Positions 30,507 to 39,834 of a DNA stretch of 64,000 nucleotides are shown one piece after another. A program made the position numbers and the translations under genes. The stretch comes from Calditrichia bacterium (GTDB lineage: Bacteria; Calditrichota; Calditrichia; RBG-13-44-9; J075). The notes below the pieces were generated by a model. It had not been told where the DNA came from and made no database searches. It was given only the letters and a program-made list of their open reading frames with translations. The stretch's first letter is position 1, and every line of letters begins with the position of its first letter. The stretch lies in NCBI GenBank assembly GCA_028284905.1, contig JANQQU010000043.1, positions 411,526-475,525 of the forward strand, given 5' to 3'.

Positions 30507-31511
30507 TTAACCGGCAGATTTCCCAGATACTGAATCACGTTCAATAAACTCGACCGAGATAACAGTGGTGAACGATTCCCGCGCCTCTCCGTTGATGATT
30601 TGTTCCAGCACTTTAAAAGCGGTAGAGCCCAATTGCTTTTTTAATACCCGAATTGTCGATAAGGTAGGGGAGACCATGCGGGAAAGATCAATGTCATCAA
30701 AGCCGACAAAGCTGATGTCCTCCGGAATTTTGAAACCATGATCAAATGCCGCCTGATAACCCTGAATTGCATTTAAATCATGTGAAGCAACAATGGCCGT
30801 TGGCGGGTGTTCAATGCTTAACAATCTGCGGGTAAGTTCATATCCTTGTCCCATCTCTCCTTTTTGGATCAAAGATTCATCGATGGGAATTTGATAATGG
30901 CTATGCGCATTGCGAAAGCCTATGAGGCGTTCACGAAAACTGGCCCGGCGGATATCACCGGAAACGAACCCGATCCGCCTGTGCCCGGTTTTGATCAAAT
31001 GCTCAGTCGCCAGATATGCACCGTGGCTATTGTCTATCAACACTTGAAAACAGTCCTCGGTAATTTCTCCGGGATCGATTAGCACCATCGGTATGTGTGA
31101 TTCTTTTAAATTCTTTATCAACTGCCGATGATGAGTTCCGATCAGGAGGATACCATCCACTTGTTTCTTTTTGACGATTGAAGGCAGTTCGCCCCCTTCG
31201 AAGGAGGCCAAATGGAGCAGGAGGTTGTAGTCCGTGTTCAGCGTCGCCTCCTCGATACCTTCCAATACTCTGGAATAGAATGGGTTACCCGAGATGGAGC
31301 GTTCTTCCCGGCGGAAGATAACACCAATGTTTTCAGTTACTCTTTTACGTAAGCCTTTCGCATATGCATTCGGTGTAAAATTATGCGCTTTGGCTATTTT
31401 GAGTATCTTTTCCCGGGTTTTGGGGCTTATATCCTTCTTTCCATTCAGTGCTTTTGATACAGTGGATTTGGAAACCCCGGCAATTTTTGCGATTTCTTTT
31501 ATTGTAATCAT
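30507..31511 (-). CDS. LacI family transcriptional repressor
   Basis: This 334-residue regulator has an N-terminal LacI helix-turn-helix at residues 2-25 (TIKEIAKIAGVSKSTVSKAL) and the hinge helix region (NAYAKGLRK). A periplasmic-binding-protein-like effector domain follows (ISFVGFDDIDLSRMVSPTLS near the end). LacI proteins bind a small sugar and release palindromic operators with a central CG. Such a palindrome lies about 40 bases before this start (31551-31564), so autorepression is likely, and two close variants precede the TonB receptor gene. The ATG has no strong Shine-Dalgarno. It probably controls the flanking uptake and oxidation genes. Confidence 0.93.
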   Translation of the reverse strand: MITIKEIAKIAGVSKSTVSKALNGKKDISPKTREKILKIAKAHNFTPNAYAKGLRKRVTENIGVIFRREERSISGNPFYSRVLEGIEEATLNTDYNLLLHLASFEGGELPSIVKKKQVDGILLIGTHHRQLIKNLKESHIPMVLIDPGEITEDCFQVLIDNSHGAYLATEHLIKTGHRRIGFVSGDIRRASFRERLIGFRNAHSHYQIPIDESLIQKGEMGQGYELTRRLLSIEHPPTAIVASHDLNAIQGYQAAFDHGFKIPEDISFVGFDDIDLSRMVSPTLSTIRVLKKQLGSTAFKVLEQIINGEARESFTTVISVEFIERDSVSGKSAG

Positions 31512-31550
31512 AGCACAAGGGAGTTTTTATATCTACTTGTTATTTATGCC

Positions 31551-31564
31551 CGAAATCGATTTCG
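31551..31564. promoter_or_regulatory. LacI-type operator upstream of the lacI-like gene
   Basis: A perfect 14-base palindrome, CGAAATCGATTTCG, with the central CG typical of LacI-family operators. It is 40 bases upstream of the repressor start, so bound repressor could block its own promoter. It shares the CGAAA..TTTCG arms with the two sites at 56829 and 56990 and differs in the central four bases. Confidence 0.72.
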
Positions 31565-31611
31565 AAATTTAATTAAGATATTTAATCCTGCGATAACTTT
31601 CAAGTATTTTT

Positions 31612-31661
31612 CCGGGATAGCGCAAGAAAATACCCAAAGGGATTCCCAGGTGCTATCCCGG
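31612..31661 (-). terminator. Hairpin cluster after the Tat-exported Gfo/Idh/MocA gene
   Basis: A 10-bp stem (31612-31621 with 31652-31661) starts 8 bases beyond the upstream gene's stop. Its loop contains further short self-complementary triplets (CCCAAAGGG and GGGATTCCC overlap). No T tract follows on the - strand. It may terminate or attenuate the upstream transcript before the lacI promoter. Confidence 0.42.
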
Positions 31662-31669
31662 GCTTATAT

Positions 31670-33112
31670 CTATAATTTCCAGCCACCATAATATTGCCGG
31701 CGTACATACTGGTTGGCAGGATCATAGTTGGTTACTTCCATCTTTTCGCCATCCCAATTCAAGCGACGGCCATTTGCGCGTACGGCTAAATTGCCAAGTA
31801 ATACAATCTCCGTCAATGGCCCGGAAACATCAAAGTTAGAACAGGCTGGTGTGCCGCCCTTGCATGCTTGTATCCAATCTTCCCGAATCCCTTCGACACG
31901 CGGAATCGTTTTTTCCGGCCGTTTGTAAGCCTTCATCGCAGTTTCGGGTATCAGGCGGGGATTGTCGCCATAGGTGCCGCAGAGGAGCTTCCCTTTGTTA
32001 CCAACAAAAAGGATGCCGCCGTCTTTGCTGATTCTTCGGCCTTCTTCAAGTTCTACGGGGCGCGGAGGTAGTAATCCACCATCATACCAGCTCATCCGTA
32101 CTTCCGGCATGCTGCCACGGGCAGGAAAGTCGTAATGGATGATCGACCCTACCGGTGCCGTCTCGTCATTTACTGGTGTGCAGCTGGCTTCGACGCTATT
32201 CGGTTGTCCGAGATCCAATGCCCATACCGGGGTATCCATGAGATGGCAGCCCATATCGCCGAGCGCGCCGGTGCCAAAATCCCAAAATCCCCGCCAGTTA
32301 AATGGCACGTAGGTCGGATGATACGGACGAAACGCCGCGGGCCCCAGCCAGAGATTCCAGTTCAATTCTCTAGGTACAGAAGGGATCGTGGCGGGACGGT
32401 TAACCCCTTGCGGCCAATAGCCAAACGGCCTGTTTGTCCAGACGTGAACTTCATGTACATCCCCAATAGCGCCATCCTGAATCCATTCTCGCACCAGCCG
32501 GTTGCCTTCCATGGAGCGTCCCTGGTTACCCATTTGTGTTGCGACCCCTTGCTTTCGGGCGGCCAGGGTGAGCATTCTTGCTTCATAGATATCGTGGGTT
32601 AAAGGCTTTTCGCAATAAACATGCTTCCCTTTTTTAATCGCAGCCATAGAAGCAATCGCATGATTGTTATCGGTGGTGGCAACAACGACGGCATCGATAC
32701 CGGGTTCTTTCTGAAGCATTTCCCGGAAATCTACAAATGCACTACACCCTTTATAACTGCCGGCATTTTTTTGCTCTGCATAGCTTTCATTCACGAGGTT
32801 TTTTGCCGGTCCCCAACCAGCGACGCCACCGAAATAGAATTTTTTATAATCACATAGTTCATTAACATCACAGACAGAAACGATCTGGACATCATCCATT
32901 CCTAAAAACTGATTCAAATGAATCGTGCCCTGCCCGCCGACGCCAATGACTGCCAGGTTGACTTTGTCGCTCGGAGGTGTATATCCCTGTCCCCCCATGA
33001 CATGCCGGGGAACGACTGTTGCTGCAGCGGTAGCGAGTGCGGCAGTGCCGAGAAACTTCCGGCGGGAAATCTTCTTACCTCCGGTCTCCAAATTCTTTTT
33101 CCCTTGTTTCAT
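31670..33112 (-). CDS. Tat-exported Gfo/Idh/MocA family oxidoreductase
   Basis: About 480 residues. I chose ATG 33112 because GAGGAGG lies 5-6 bases upstream; an ATG at 33148 would add 12 residues. A twin-arginine leader (SRRKFLG) precedes a Rossmann domain (LAVIGVGGQG) and the catalytic-loop CEKPL motif. A C-terminal alpha/beta domain contains WNLWLGPAAFRPYHP, typical of the large exported Gfo/Idh/MocA subgroup found in Bacteroidetes and Planctomycetes. Members oxidise or epimerise sugars and polyols with tightly bound NAD(P). It follows a sodium symporter by 42 bases, suggesting one transcript. Periplasmic sugar conversion before uptake is the inferred role. Confidence 0.9.
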   Translation of the reverse strand: MKQGKKNLETGGKKISRRKFLGTAALATAAATVVPRHVMGGQGYTPPSDKVNLAVIGVGGQGTIHLNQFLGMDDVQIVSVCDVNELCDYKKFYFGGVAGWGPAKNLVNESYAEQKNAGSYKGCSAFVDFREMLQKEPGIDAVVVATTDNNHAIASMAAIKKGKHVYCEKPLTHDIYEARMLTLAARKQGVATQMGNQGRSMEGNRLVREWIQDGAIGDVHEVHVWTNRPFGYWPQGVNRPATIPSVPRELNWNLWLGPAAFRPYHPTYVPFNWRGFWDFGTGALGDMGCHLMDTPVWALDLGQPNSVEASCTPVNDETAPVGSIIHYDFPARGSMPEVRMSWYDGGLLPPRPVELEEGRRISKDGGILFVGNKGKLLCGTYGDNPRLIPETAMKAYKRPEKTIPRVEGIREDWIQACKGGTPACSNFDVSGPLTEIVLLGNLAVRANGRRLNWDGEKMEVTNYDPANQYVRRQYYGGWKL

Positions 33113-33154
33113 AAAGTCCTCCTCTGTGTTGTCTGTAAGTGTTTTCATTTGTGA

Positions 33155-34945
33155 TTATTCATCTTCCAGTTTGTCATACCAGTTCTTCTTTAGAATAAAA
33201 CTGGTAATCGCCAATACCAGCACCGCTACTGTAAGCGATTGCCCTTCCTGTAGAACCATGTAAACCGGTACTAATACCAGGGTTAATTGCCAGACGATTC
33301 CAACGATAATGTTCAGCATATCCCGTTTGAATGCGCCGTTGCGCTGAAAGGAAGGATCGTCCTGCAGAACTTTCTCATGCACCGGACCCCAAATTCCCCA
33401 GGGGCGCACGGAGGTGTAAAATGATTTTAAAATGCTGTCGTCTTCTTCCGGTGTAGCGAGGCTTAGCAGAATTGATGTTAAGCCGGAGATAACCAGAATG
33501 ATCGGAAAGCCATCAAGCGCGGACAGTTCCGGCATAAGCAATGGAAGGCCGAGAGCAACGATCATTCCGCTGATCATGCCACCAAAGAAGCCATAACCGT
33601 TTAAGCGCCACCAATGCCACTTCAGGAGGTTCGGCGCAGTATAACCTCCCCAAAGACCGGAGACGATCCATTGCATTGCAGTGTTGATCGATTCCGTAAT
33701 CATACCAAAGATGAAGCCGATGATTACAACAAAGATAGAAGCAACGTAGCTCATCTTGACGTACTGTTTCGGAGAAGCATCTGTTTTGATATAACGCTTG
33801 TAGACATCGACGACCAGGTAAGAAGCGCCAGCATTAACGGTTGAATCGAAGGTTGACATGAAGCCTGCCAGTAATCCTGCTAACAGTAGTCCCATAATTC
33901 CCACAGGAATAAAGTTGTTGATAACATAGGGCAGAATCATCTCGAAGTCGATCGCCTGCCCTTGTGCAGCAAGTTCCGGACTGAGGTATACCAGTGCTAT
34001 GACGGTAAAGCCGGTAATCATCAACCAGCGCGGCAGTAAGCAAATAGATACGACGCCGCTCATTAATGCGGATTCTTTCGGACTGCGGGTTGCCAGGATG
34101 CGCTGTAAGTCATAGTTCGGGCTTGGTCCTGCAAAACTGATCAGAAAGCCCTTGAAAAGCATCATCATTACCACGATTGTGAATAGCTCCCAGCCATCCT
34201 GCGCTATTCGTTCATTCACCGAGGGCATTATTCCGGACCAGTCCAGGCCCAACTCCCAACCAAAGGATAGTTCATTCCATCCCTGCGGTGTGGCGGCAGC
34301 TATCATCTCCGGAGAGATTTGACTGATAGCGATGTAGCCGATAAAGAAAGAAACGATAGTAAGTAAAGCGAATTGGATCAGGTCCGTGATGACCACACTG
34401 TACATGCCTCCCAAAATAACATAAACAGTGGTGATGCTCATAATGATGATGGCATAAGTGTCCGGGGAAAGATCCCAGGGAAAGAAGACCATTGCGAACT
34501 TGCCGATTCCTTTGAAGCCGTAGCTGAGAAACCCGATAACGCTGATAAAGGCAAATATTACCACGCTGATTCGGGCCAGCTCTCCACCGCCGGTTTTGCT
34601 AAAACGGGTGCCCATCCATTCACCACCGGTTACCACACCGGAGCGGCGAATCCAAATGGATAGATAAACCATTAAAAATATTTGATTAAAGGTTGGCCAG
34701 AGCCAGGGTAGTAGCGTTCCTTTTAGGCCATAAACAAAGATGATATAGACCAGCCACATTGTGCCGGTAATGTCGAACATTGAGGATGCATTGGATGTAC
34801 CAAGAACATACCAGGGCACTTTGTTGCCGCCAAGGAAGTAGGAACCAATATCCTCACTGGCCTTTTTCGATAGATAGACACCAATAATGATTACCGCTAT
34901 CACATAGGTGATGATAATCGCAGTATCAACAATATGTAGCTGCAT
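33155..34945 (-). CDS. Sodium:solute symporter (SSS family)
   Basis: A 596-residue inner-membrane permease with a LeuT-like fold of about 13-14 helices. The N-terminus has the family pattern YFLGGNKVPWYVLG with NASSMFD, where the first sodium site forms. FMSTFDSTVNAGASY is the conserved SSS signature region. It is expected to import a sugar, sugar acid or related solute with Na+. GGAGAG lies about 6 bases before the ATG. The gene starts 18 bases after the GntP permease stop and is followed by the exported oxidoreductase, so the three look co-transcribed. Substrate cannot be read from sequence. Confidence 0.92.
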   Translation of the reverse strand: MQLHIVDTAIIITYVIAVIIIGVYLSKKASEDIGSYFLGGNKVPWYVLGTSNASSMFDITGTMWLVYIIFVYGLKGTLLPWLWPTFNQIFLMVYLSIWIRRSGVVTGGEWMGTRFSKTGGGELARISVVIFAFISVIGFLSYGFKGIGKFAMVFFPWDLSPDTYAIIIMSITTVYVILGGMYSVVITDLIQFALLTIVSFFIGYIAISQISPEMIAAATPQGWNELSFGWELGLDWSGIMPSVNERIAQDGWELFTIVVMMMLFKGFLISFAGPSPNYDLQRILATRSPKESALMSGVVSICLLPRWLMITGFTVIALVYLSPELAAQGQAIDFEMILPYVINNFIPVGIMGLLLAGLLAGFMSTFDSTVNAGASYLVVDVYKRYIKTDASPKQYVKMSYVASIFVVIIGFIFGMITESINTAMQWIVSGLWGGYTAPNLLKWHWWRLNGYGFFGGMISGMIVALGLPLLMPELSALDGFPIILVISGLTSILLSLATPEEDDSILKSFYTSVRPWGIWGPVHEKVLQDDPSFQRNGAFKRDMLNIIVGIVWQLTLVLVPVYMVLQEGQSLTVAVLVLAITSFILKKNWYDKLEDE

Positions 34946-34963
34946 AAAAACTCTCCATGTAAT

Positions 34964-36301
34964 TTATAGAAACAAGCTAACTATAAAGACAACGGTAAAT
35001 CCGATCAGGGCTATCAGGGTTTCCATCACTGTCCAGGAGCGCAATGTTTGCTGTTCGTTCATGCCCAGATATTGGCTGATCAACCAAAAGCCGGAATCGT
35101 TTACGTGGGACAAAATGGTCGCACCTGATGCGATGGCAATGACCATCAGACCCAGATGCGGCTCTTCCAGACCAAGTCCGCTGATAATCGGCGACATAAT
35201 ACCGGCAGCAGTAATCATCGCGACTGTTGCAGACCCTTGCGCAACGCGTACCAGTGAAGCAACAATGAATGCCAGCACGACAGGGGGTAGGGGAGAAGCG
35301 GTCATCATATCCGCGAGTACTTTCCCAACACCGGAATCGATCAATACTTGTTTGTAAACGCCACCGGCGCCGGTGATCAGGATGATCATTCCAGCAGGTT
35401 CCAGCGAGCGTGTAGCAATCTCGATCACTTTTTCTTTCGGGAAGCCAAGGCGGGTACCGAGGTAATAGAATGCGAGCATTGTTGCCAGGAGTAAAGCGGC
35501 GAAAGGATGCCCGAGGAAGCCTAATATTGTCCGGGCAATATTGCCTTCCGGAAGGAGCACGCCAGAAAGCGTGTTCAGCAGAATAAGCACCAGGGGAATA
35601 AAAATGATACTGCTAACCAGCCCAAAGCCCGGCAATTCTCGTCCGTCATCCTCAGCCGGTTGAAACAGGTCCGGGACTTCAACTATAATCTTCTTGGCGA
35701 TATAGCGGGCAAATATTGGCCCGGCGATAATGAGGGCAGGCAAACCGGCCATCGCACCAAAGAGGATAACCCAGCCAAGGTCCGCGCCGATCAAGTCTGC
35801 AACGGCAATAGGGCCTGGCGTTGGTGGAATAAAACTATGGGTAATTGCCAGGCCGGCGGCAAGTGGAATACCATAGTAAAGTAAAGACCGTCCGGTTTTG
35901 CGGGCGAGGCCATATACCAATGGGACGAGAATGATAAATCCCACTTCAAAGAAAACCGGAATGGCGACGATGAACCCGCTAACTCCCAGTGCCCATTGGG
36001 CTCGATCTTCACCGAACTTGTTGATTAAGGTATGTGCAAGACGATCAACGCCTCCGGATGCTTCGAGGATGCTGCCGAACATAGCCCCGAGGCCGACAAC
36101 AACAGCAACAAATCCTAATGTGCCACCCATTCCGTTTTTGATGGAGTCCATGACTTCTGACGGAGGCATTCCGGCGAGGATACCAGCCACCATGCTCACT
36201 AACAGTAAGGCGACAAAGGCATGCAAGCGCATTTTAATGACCAGAAATAGCAATAACGCAATACTGGCTACAGCAACAATGATTAGCGTATAATCTGACA
36301 C
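34964..36301 (-). CDS. GntP family gluconate/sugar-acid permease
   Basis: A roughly 445-residue membrane permease. GTG 36301 is preferred because AGAGGA lies 5 bases upstream and the product then opens directly into a membrane helix (SDYTLIIVAVASIALLL); an ATG at 36334 adds 11 residues. Family landmarks include GMGGTLGFVAVVVGLGAMFG, EVGFIILVPL, FIPPTPGPIA and RVAQGSATVA. GntP proteins are proton-coupled importers of gluconate and related sugar acids. Its place beside a PQQ dehydrogenase, which would make sugar acids in the periplasm, fits import of the oxidised product. Confidence 0.92.
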   Translation of the reverse strand: MSDYTLIIVAVASIALLLFLVIKMRLHAFVALLLVSMVAGILAGMPPSEVMDSIKNGMGGTLGFVAVVVGLGAMFGSILEASGGVDRLAHTLINKFGEDRAQWALGVSGFIVAIPVFFEVGFIILVPLVYGLARKTGRSLLYYGIPLAAGLAITHSFIPPTPGPIAVADLIGADLGWVILFGAMAGLPALIIAGPIFARYIAKKIIVEVPDLFQPAEDDGRELPGFGLVSSIIFIPLVLILLNTLSGVLLPEGNIARTILGFLGHPFAALLLATMLAFYYLGTRLGFPKEKVIEIATRSLEPAGMIILITGAGGVYKQVLIDSGVGKVLADMMTASPLPPVVLAFIVASLVRVAQGSATVAMITAAGIMSPIISGLGLEEPHLGLMVIAIASGATILSHVNDSGFWLISQYLGMNEQQTLRSWTVMETLIALIGFTVVFIVSLFL

Positions 36302-36406
36302 GTCAGTCCTCTGGTTTTTATAGCTGATGCCCACAGTTCCCTGCAGGTTGTTTATTGCAAAGAAAAAGTAAATTGTTGGACCGTAGACTACTGTCCGGTC
36401 GATATC

Positions 36407-38548
36407 TTAGCGTGGCAGGGAAAATGCGACATACGCATCCGCGGATTTTGTTCCCATCTTACCACCGCCACAGGCTATGACCACAAACTGCCGGCCATTC
36501 ACTTCGTAGGTGCAGGGTGTCGCATATCCTCCGGCTGGCAGTTGGGTTTCCCACAGGATCTCACCAGTTTCTGCATCAAAGGCGCGGAACTTTTCATCCT
36601 GGGAAGCGCCGATAAAGACCACACCGCCAGCGGTGACAATCGGGCCGCCATAATTCTCGGTGCCGGTTGGCGGAATTCCCCGGGCGGTAAGCTCCGGAAA
36701 TTCCCCGAGCGGCACTTGCCACTTTATTTCTCCTTTATTCAGATCTATCGCATTTAACGTCCCCCACGGAGGCTTTACGGCTGGATATCCCTCCGGATCA
36801 TAAAAGCGATTGTAGCCGGTATGGGAATAGGAAATTTCCATAACCTGCTCGCTGATGGCTGATTCCCTCGCCGGAAGAGGGTCACTAAAAAGGAAGTCTA
36901 CTAAAGCCCTTTTATGCTCATCGCTAATCACATTAAAAGCCGGCATAGCACCTTTGCCAGTTTCCAATAGTGATAGGACGTCCGCTTTGTTCATTCTCTT
37001 GTCGATGCCGATGAGGGATGGATTAACATTCTTGCCATCTCCGGAACGATTGGCGCCGTGGCAGCCGGCGCAAAATGCCATGTAGGTGTTTCTGCCAATA
37101 GAAGGTACCGTGCCTTCGTACTCTGCGTTTAGATCGACCATCGTGAGGATCCAGGCCATTTCATTGCTGTTTACATACATGATGCCATTATTCGGATCGT
37201 GGGCTGCGCCGCCCCATTCACCGCCACCGTCGAATCCCGGATAGATGACAGTGCCTTCCACGCTGGGAGGCACAAACTGACCGCCGGAACGGACCAGGCG
37301 CAACTGCTCTAAAACCAGCGCGCGGGATTCTGGAGATATATTGGTGACGTTGTCTTCCGTGAGGATTTGGCGGGCAAATGGAGGAGGCTTGAGGGGGAGC
37401 GGTTGCGTTGCAGCAGTCCACTCTCCACGCAAATCAGAAGGCGCCGCAGGCACTTCTTCGATTGGGAAAAGCGGTTCGCCGGTTTCACGGTTAAAAATAA
37501 AGACATGGCCGGACTTGGTGATTTGTGCGACGGCATCGATTGTCTTGCCATCAATCGTTAGTGTAAGAAGATTCGGCCGGGCCGGGAGGTCACGATCCCA
37601 GATATCGTGGCGGACAAACTGGTAATGCCAGATACGTTCACCTGTTGCCGCATTTAAAGCGATAAGGCAATTTCCGAAAAGATTGTCTCCCGGGCGGTCT
37701 CCACCATAAAAGTCAAAGGCCGGGGAACCGGTTGGCACGTAAACAATGCCACGCTCAGCATCAAGGCTGATGCCGCTCCAGGAGTTCGCGCCCCCGGTGG
37801 TTTGCCAGGCATCCTTCGGCCAGGTATCATGACCAAATTCTCCCGGTTGGGGAATGGTGTGAAAAATCCACTTTTGTTCGCCGCTAAGCACATCAAAGGC
37901 GCGGATATGGCCTGGCGCTGCGCCGGCCGTTTCTGCAACCCGGGAACCAAGAATAAACAAGTTTTTGTAGATAATGCCGGGCGTTGTTGCGCTAACATCG
38001 AGTGAGCGCAGATCTCTCCCCAGTCCTTCAGTAAGGAAAATATAGCCGTTGCCATCACCAAAGTTTTTATCGGATAGGCCGGTCTCTGCATCAACCGAAA
38101 AGAGGCGATTGCCAGCAGTTAAAAAAATGCGCTTCCTGTCGCCCGATGCCCAATATGCGACACCACGATTCCGGGTTTGCAAATAAATCCGTTTATCGGA
38201 AAAAGGATCAAAGCGCCATTTCTCCTGTCCGGTAGCTGCGTCCAGGGCAAACAGTTTCAGCCGTGGGGTTGTTCCGTATAAAGTGCCGTCAATCATTAAA
38301 GGATTGCACTGTATCTCGGAGCGGTCGCGATCTCCCACATCGCCGGTATTAAAAATCCAGGCGACTTCCAGCTGATTGACATTACCTGTATTTATTTCGG
38401 TGAGCGGGGAATATTGGGAGCTGTTGTTGTCGCCCTGGTAAACCGGCCATTCTCCCGGCAAGAATTCCCGTTGTGGATCATTCGCTTCGCAGCTGGTAAT
38501 CAGGATGATCAGAATGGAAAAGATAGTGCATTTAATAGCAGGCGTCAT
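36407..38548 (-). CDS. PQQ-dependent dehydrogenase with inserted cytochrome c domain (lipoprotein)
   Basis: This 713-residue quinoprotein has a lipoprotein leader (lipobox ITSC) and an eight-bladed propeller with tryptophan-docking repeats such as LFALDAATGQEKWRFDP and VIACGGGKMGTKSAD at the end. A cytochrome c domain is inserted at about residues 485-560: haem motif CAGCH at 493-497 and a likely axial Met in GKGAMPAF. The opening WPVYQGDNNSSQYSPL is the glucose/membrane-bound PQQ dehydrogenase pattern. It should oxidise a sugar or alcohol in the periplasm and pass electrons through its own haem. It sits between a TPR lipoprotein (25 bases upstream) and GntP. No PQQ synthesis genes are in the window. 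Confidence 0.93.
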   Translation of the reverse strand: MTPAIKCTIFSILIILITSCEANDPQREFLPGEWPVYQGDNNSSQYSPLTEINTGNVNQLEVAWIFNTGDVGDRDRSEIQCNPLMIDGTLYGTTPRLKLFALDAATGQEKWRFDPFSDKRIYLQTRNRGVAYWASGDRKRIFLTAGNRLFSVDAETGLSDKNFGDGNGYIFLTEGLGRDLRSLDVSATTPGIIYKNLFILGSRVAETAGAAPGHIRAFDVLSGEQKWIFHTIPQPGEFGHDTWPKDAWQTTGGANSWSGISLDAERGIVYVPTGSPAFDFYGGDRPGDNLFGNCLIALNAATGERIWHYQFVRHDIWDRDLPARPNLLTLTIDGKTIDAVAQITKSGHVFIFNRETGEPLFPIEEVPAAPSDLRGEWTAATQPLPLKPPPFARQILTEDNVTNISPESRALVLEQLRLVRSGGQFVPPSVEGTVIYPGFDGGGEWGGAAHDPNNGIMYVNSNEMAWILTMVDLNAEYEGTVPSIGRNTYMAFCAGCHGANRSGDGKNVNPSLIGIDKRMNKADVLSLLETGKGAMPAFNVISDEHKRALVDFLFSDPLPARESAISEQVMEISYSHTGYNRFYDPEGYPAVKPPWGTLNAIDLNKGEIKWQVPLGEFPELTARGIPPTGTENYGGPIVTAGGVVFIGASQDEKFRAFDAETGEILWETQLPAGGYATPCTYEVNGRQFVVIACGGGKMGTKSADAYVAFSLPR

Positions 38549-38573
38549 AGAATCCTTGAGCGTTTGATTTATA

Positions 38574-39809
38574 CTAGCGGTTGCGTTGGTCTTTTTCCAG
38601 TTTTGCTAAATATGCTTTAGCGGCCGGATGCCCGGGGGCATACATCAGGACCGTTTCCCAGGATTGTCTGGCTTGTTCCGGGTAGCCGGTAAGCGCGTAA
38701 ACTATACCGATGTTCAGCCAGGTATTAACTTGAGAGGGATCAAACTTTACGATTGTTTGATAGTGGTGCATGGCCAAAGTGGTATCGCCACGGAGCAAGG
38801 CAAGATTGGCAATGTTGTTACGAATTTCCGGGTTTTCCGGGGCAAGGTAAAGCGCTACTTTATAGGCATGCATTGCATCGTTATACCGCTGCACTTTTCG
38901 CAAAGCGAAACCGAGCGCAGCATGGGACATTGGATTGTCTGGCAAAGATCGAACAGTGTTCTCCAGATGCTCTATTTTAGCCTGGGCAGCGCGTACTTCT
39001 TCAGCCTTCTCCAAAAATATCTGCCCTTCGTCTTTCCGGCCCTGGCGCACCAACGCCTGGCCGAGATTGTAGTGGCTGCCGTGATGCCATGGCCAGGTCT
39101 CCACCACCGGCCTCAGGGTGACCTCTGCTTCTTGATAACGCATAGTTTTCACCAATAAGGCACCAGCCATGTAGCGATATTCGGTATTCTCCGGCTCAAG
39201 CGTCCCGGCTTGATTGATATAGGAAAGTGCCTGATCGTATTCGCCTTCGTCTTCGAGCAGAAAAGTTAGGCTTAGATAGGCCGGGGTATAAGTGCTATCC
39301 AGTCGAATTGCTTCGAGAAAAGCGCTGCGTGCACTGTCTACTTCGCCCAGCTCAACATACGCCCGCCCCAGGCCGCGCCAGGGAATCGCCGCTTTGTTGA
39401 TCGCAAGCTCTTTTTCATAGTATTTAACCGCAGCCCGGTATTCTTGCTGGCGGAAAGCGTTATTGCCCCGATTATTCCATACACCGCGATAGTCCGGTTT
39501 AAGCGCCAGTGTTTGTTGGTAGGCGGTATCCGCTGATCCCCAGCGTCCCAATTCGGAGTATATTCTCGCTTTTAAAAAAGAGACATTAGGGTTTTGCGGT
39601 GCAATGACGGCAGCACTGTCGGCCAGCCGTATCGCATAATGGAATTCATGCTGACGAAGCGCTTCGTTGCTTTGATGCAGCAGCATTTCCGAAGCGGGGA
39701 CATATGCTTCCTCCGGCACAGGATTGTTTGTATCGCAGCCCTCCAGGAGGAGAATCGCCAGCAGAAGCATCAGCAATAATGTTGAGTGAATGGTAATTAA
39801 AGAGCGCAT
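38574..39809 (-). CDS. TPR-repeat lipoprotein
   Basis: This 411-residue protein has a lipoprotein signal (lipobox LEGC near residue 25). The rest is a nearly continuous array of about ten 34-residue TPR helical hairpins, for example AIRLADSAAVIAPQNPNVSF, GVWNNRGNNAFRQQEYRAAV and AMHAYKVALYLAPENPEIR. TPR arrays are scaffolds for protein partners. A related TPR lipoprotein lies at 46653-47915. Each follows a CRTAC1 protein on this strand (here with an alpha/beta hydrolase between), so the pairs may work together at the membrane. Partner and function are unknown. Confidence 0.88.
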   Translation of the reverse strand: MRSLITIHSTLLLMLLLAILLLEGCDTNNPVPEEAYVPASEMLLHQSNEALRQHEFHYAIRLADSAAVIAPQNPNVSFLKARIYSELGRWGSADTAYQQTLALKPDYRGVWNNRGNNAFRQQEYRAAVKYYEKELAINKAAIPWRGLGRAYVELGEVDSARSAFLEAIRLDSTYTPAYLSLTFLLEDEGEYDQALSYINQAGTLEPENTEYRYMAGALLVKTMRYQEAEVTLRPVVETWPWHHGSHYNLGQALVRQGRKDEGQIFLEKAEEVRAAQAKIEHLENTVRSLPDNPMSHAALGFALRKVQRYNDAMHAYKVALYLAPENPEIRNNIANLALLRGDTTLAMHHYQTIVKFDPSQVNTWLNIGIVYALTGYPEQARQSWETVLMYAPGHPAAKAYLAKLEKDQRNR

Positions 39810-39834
39810 AATAATCTGATAGCTTTCATTTTGA

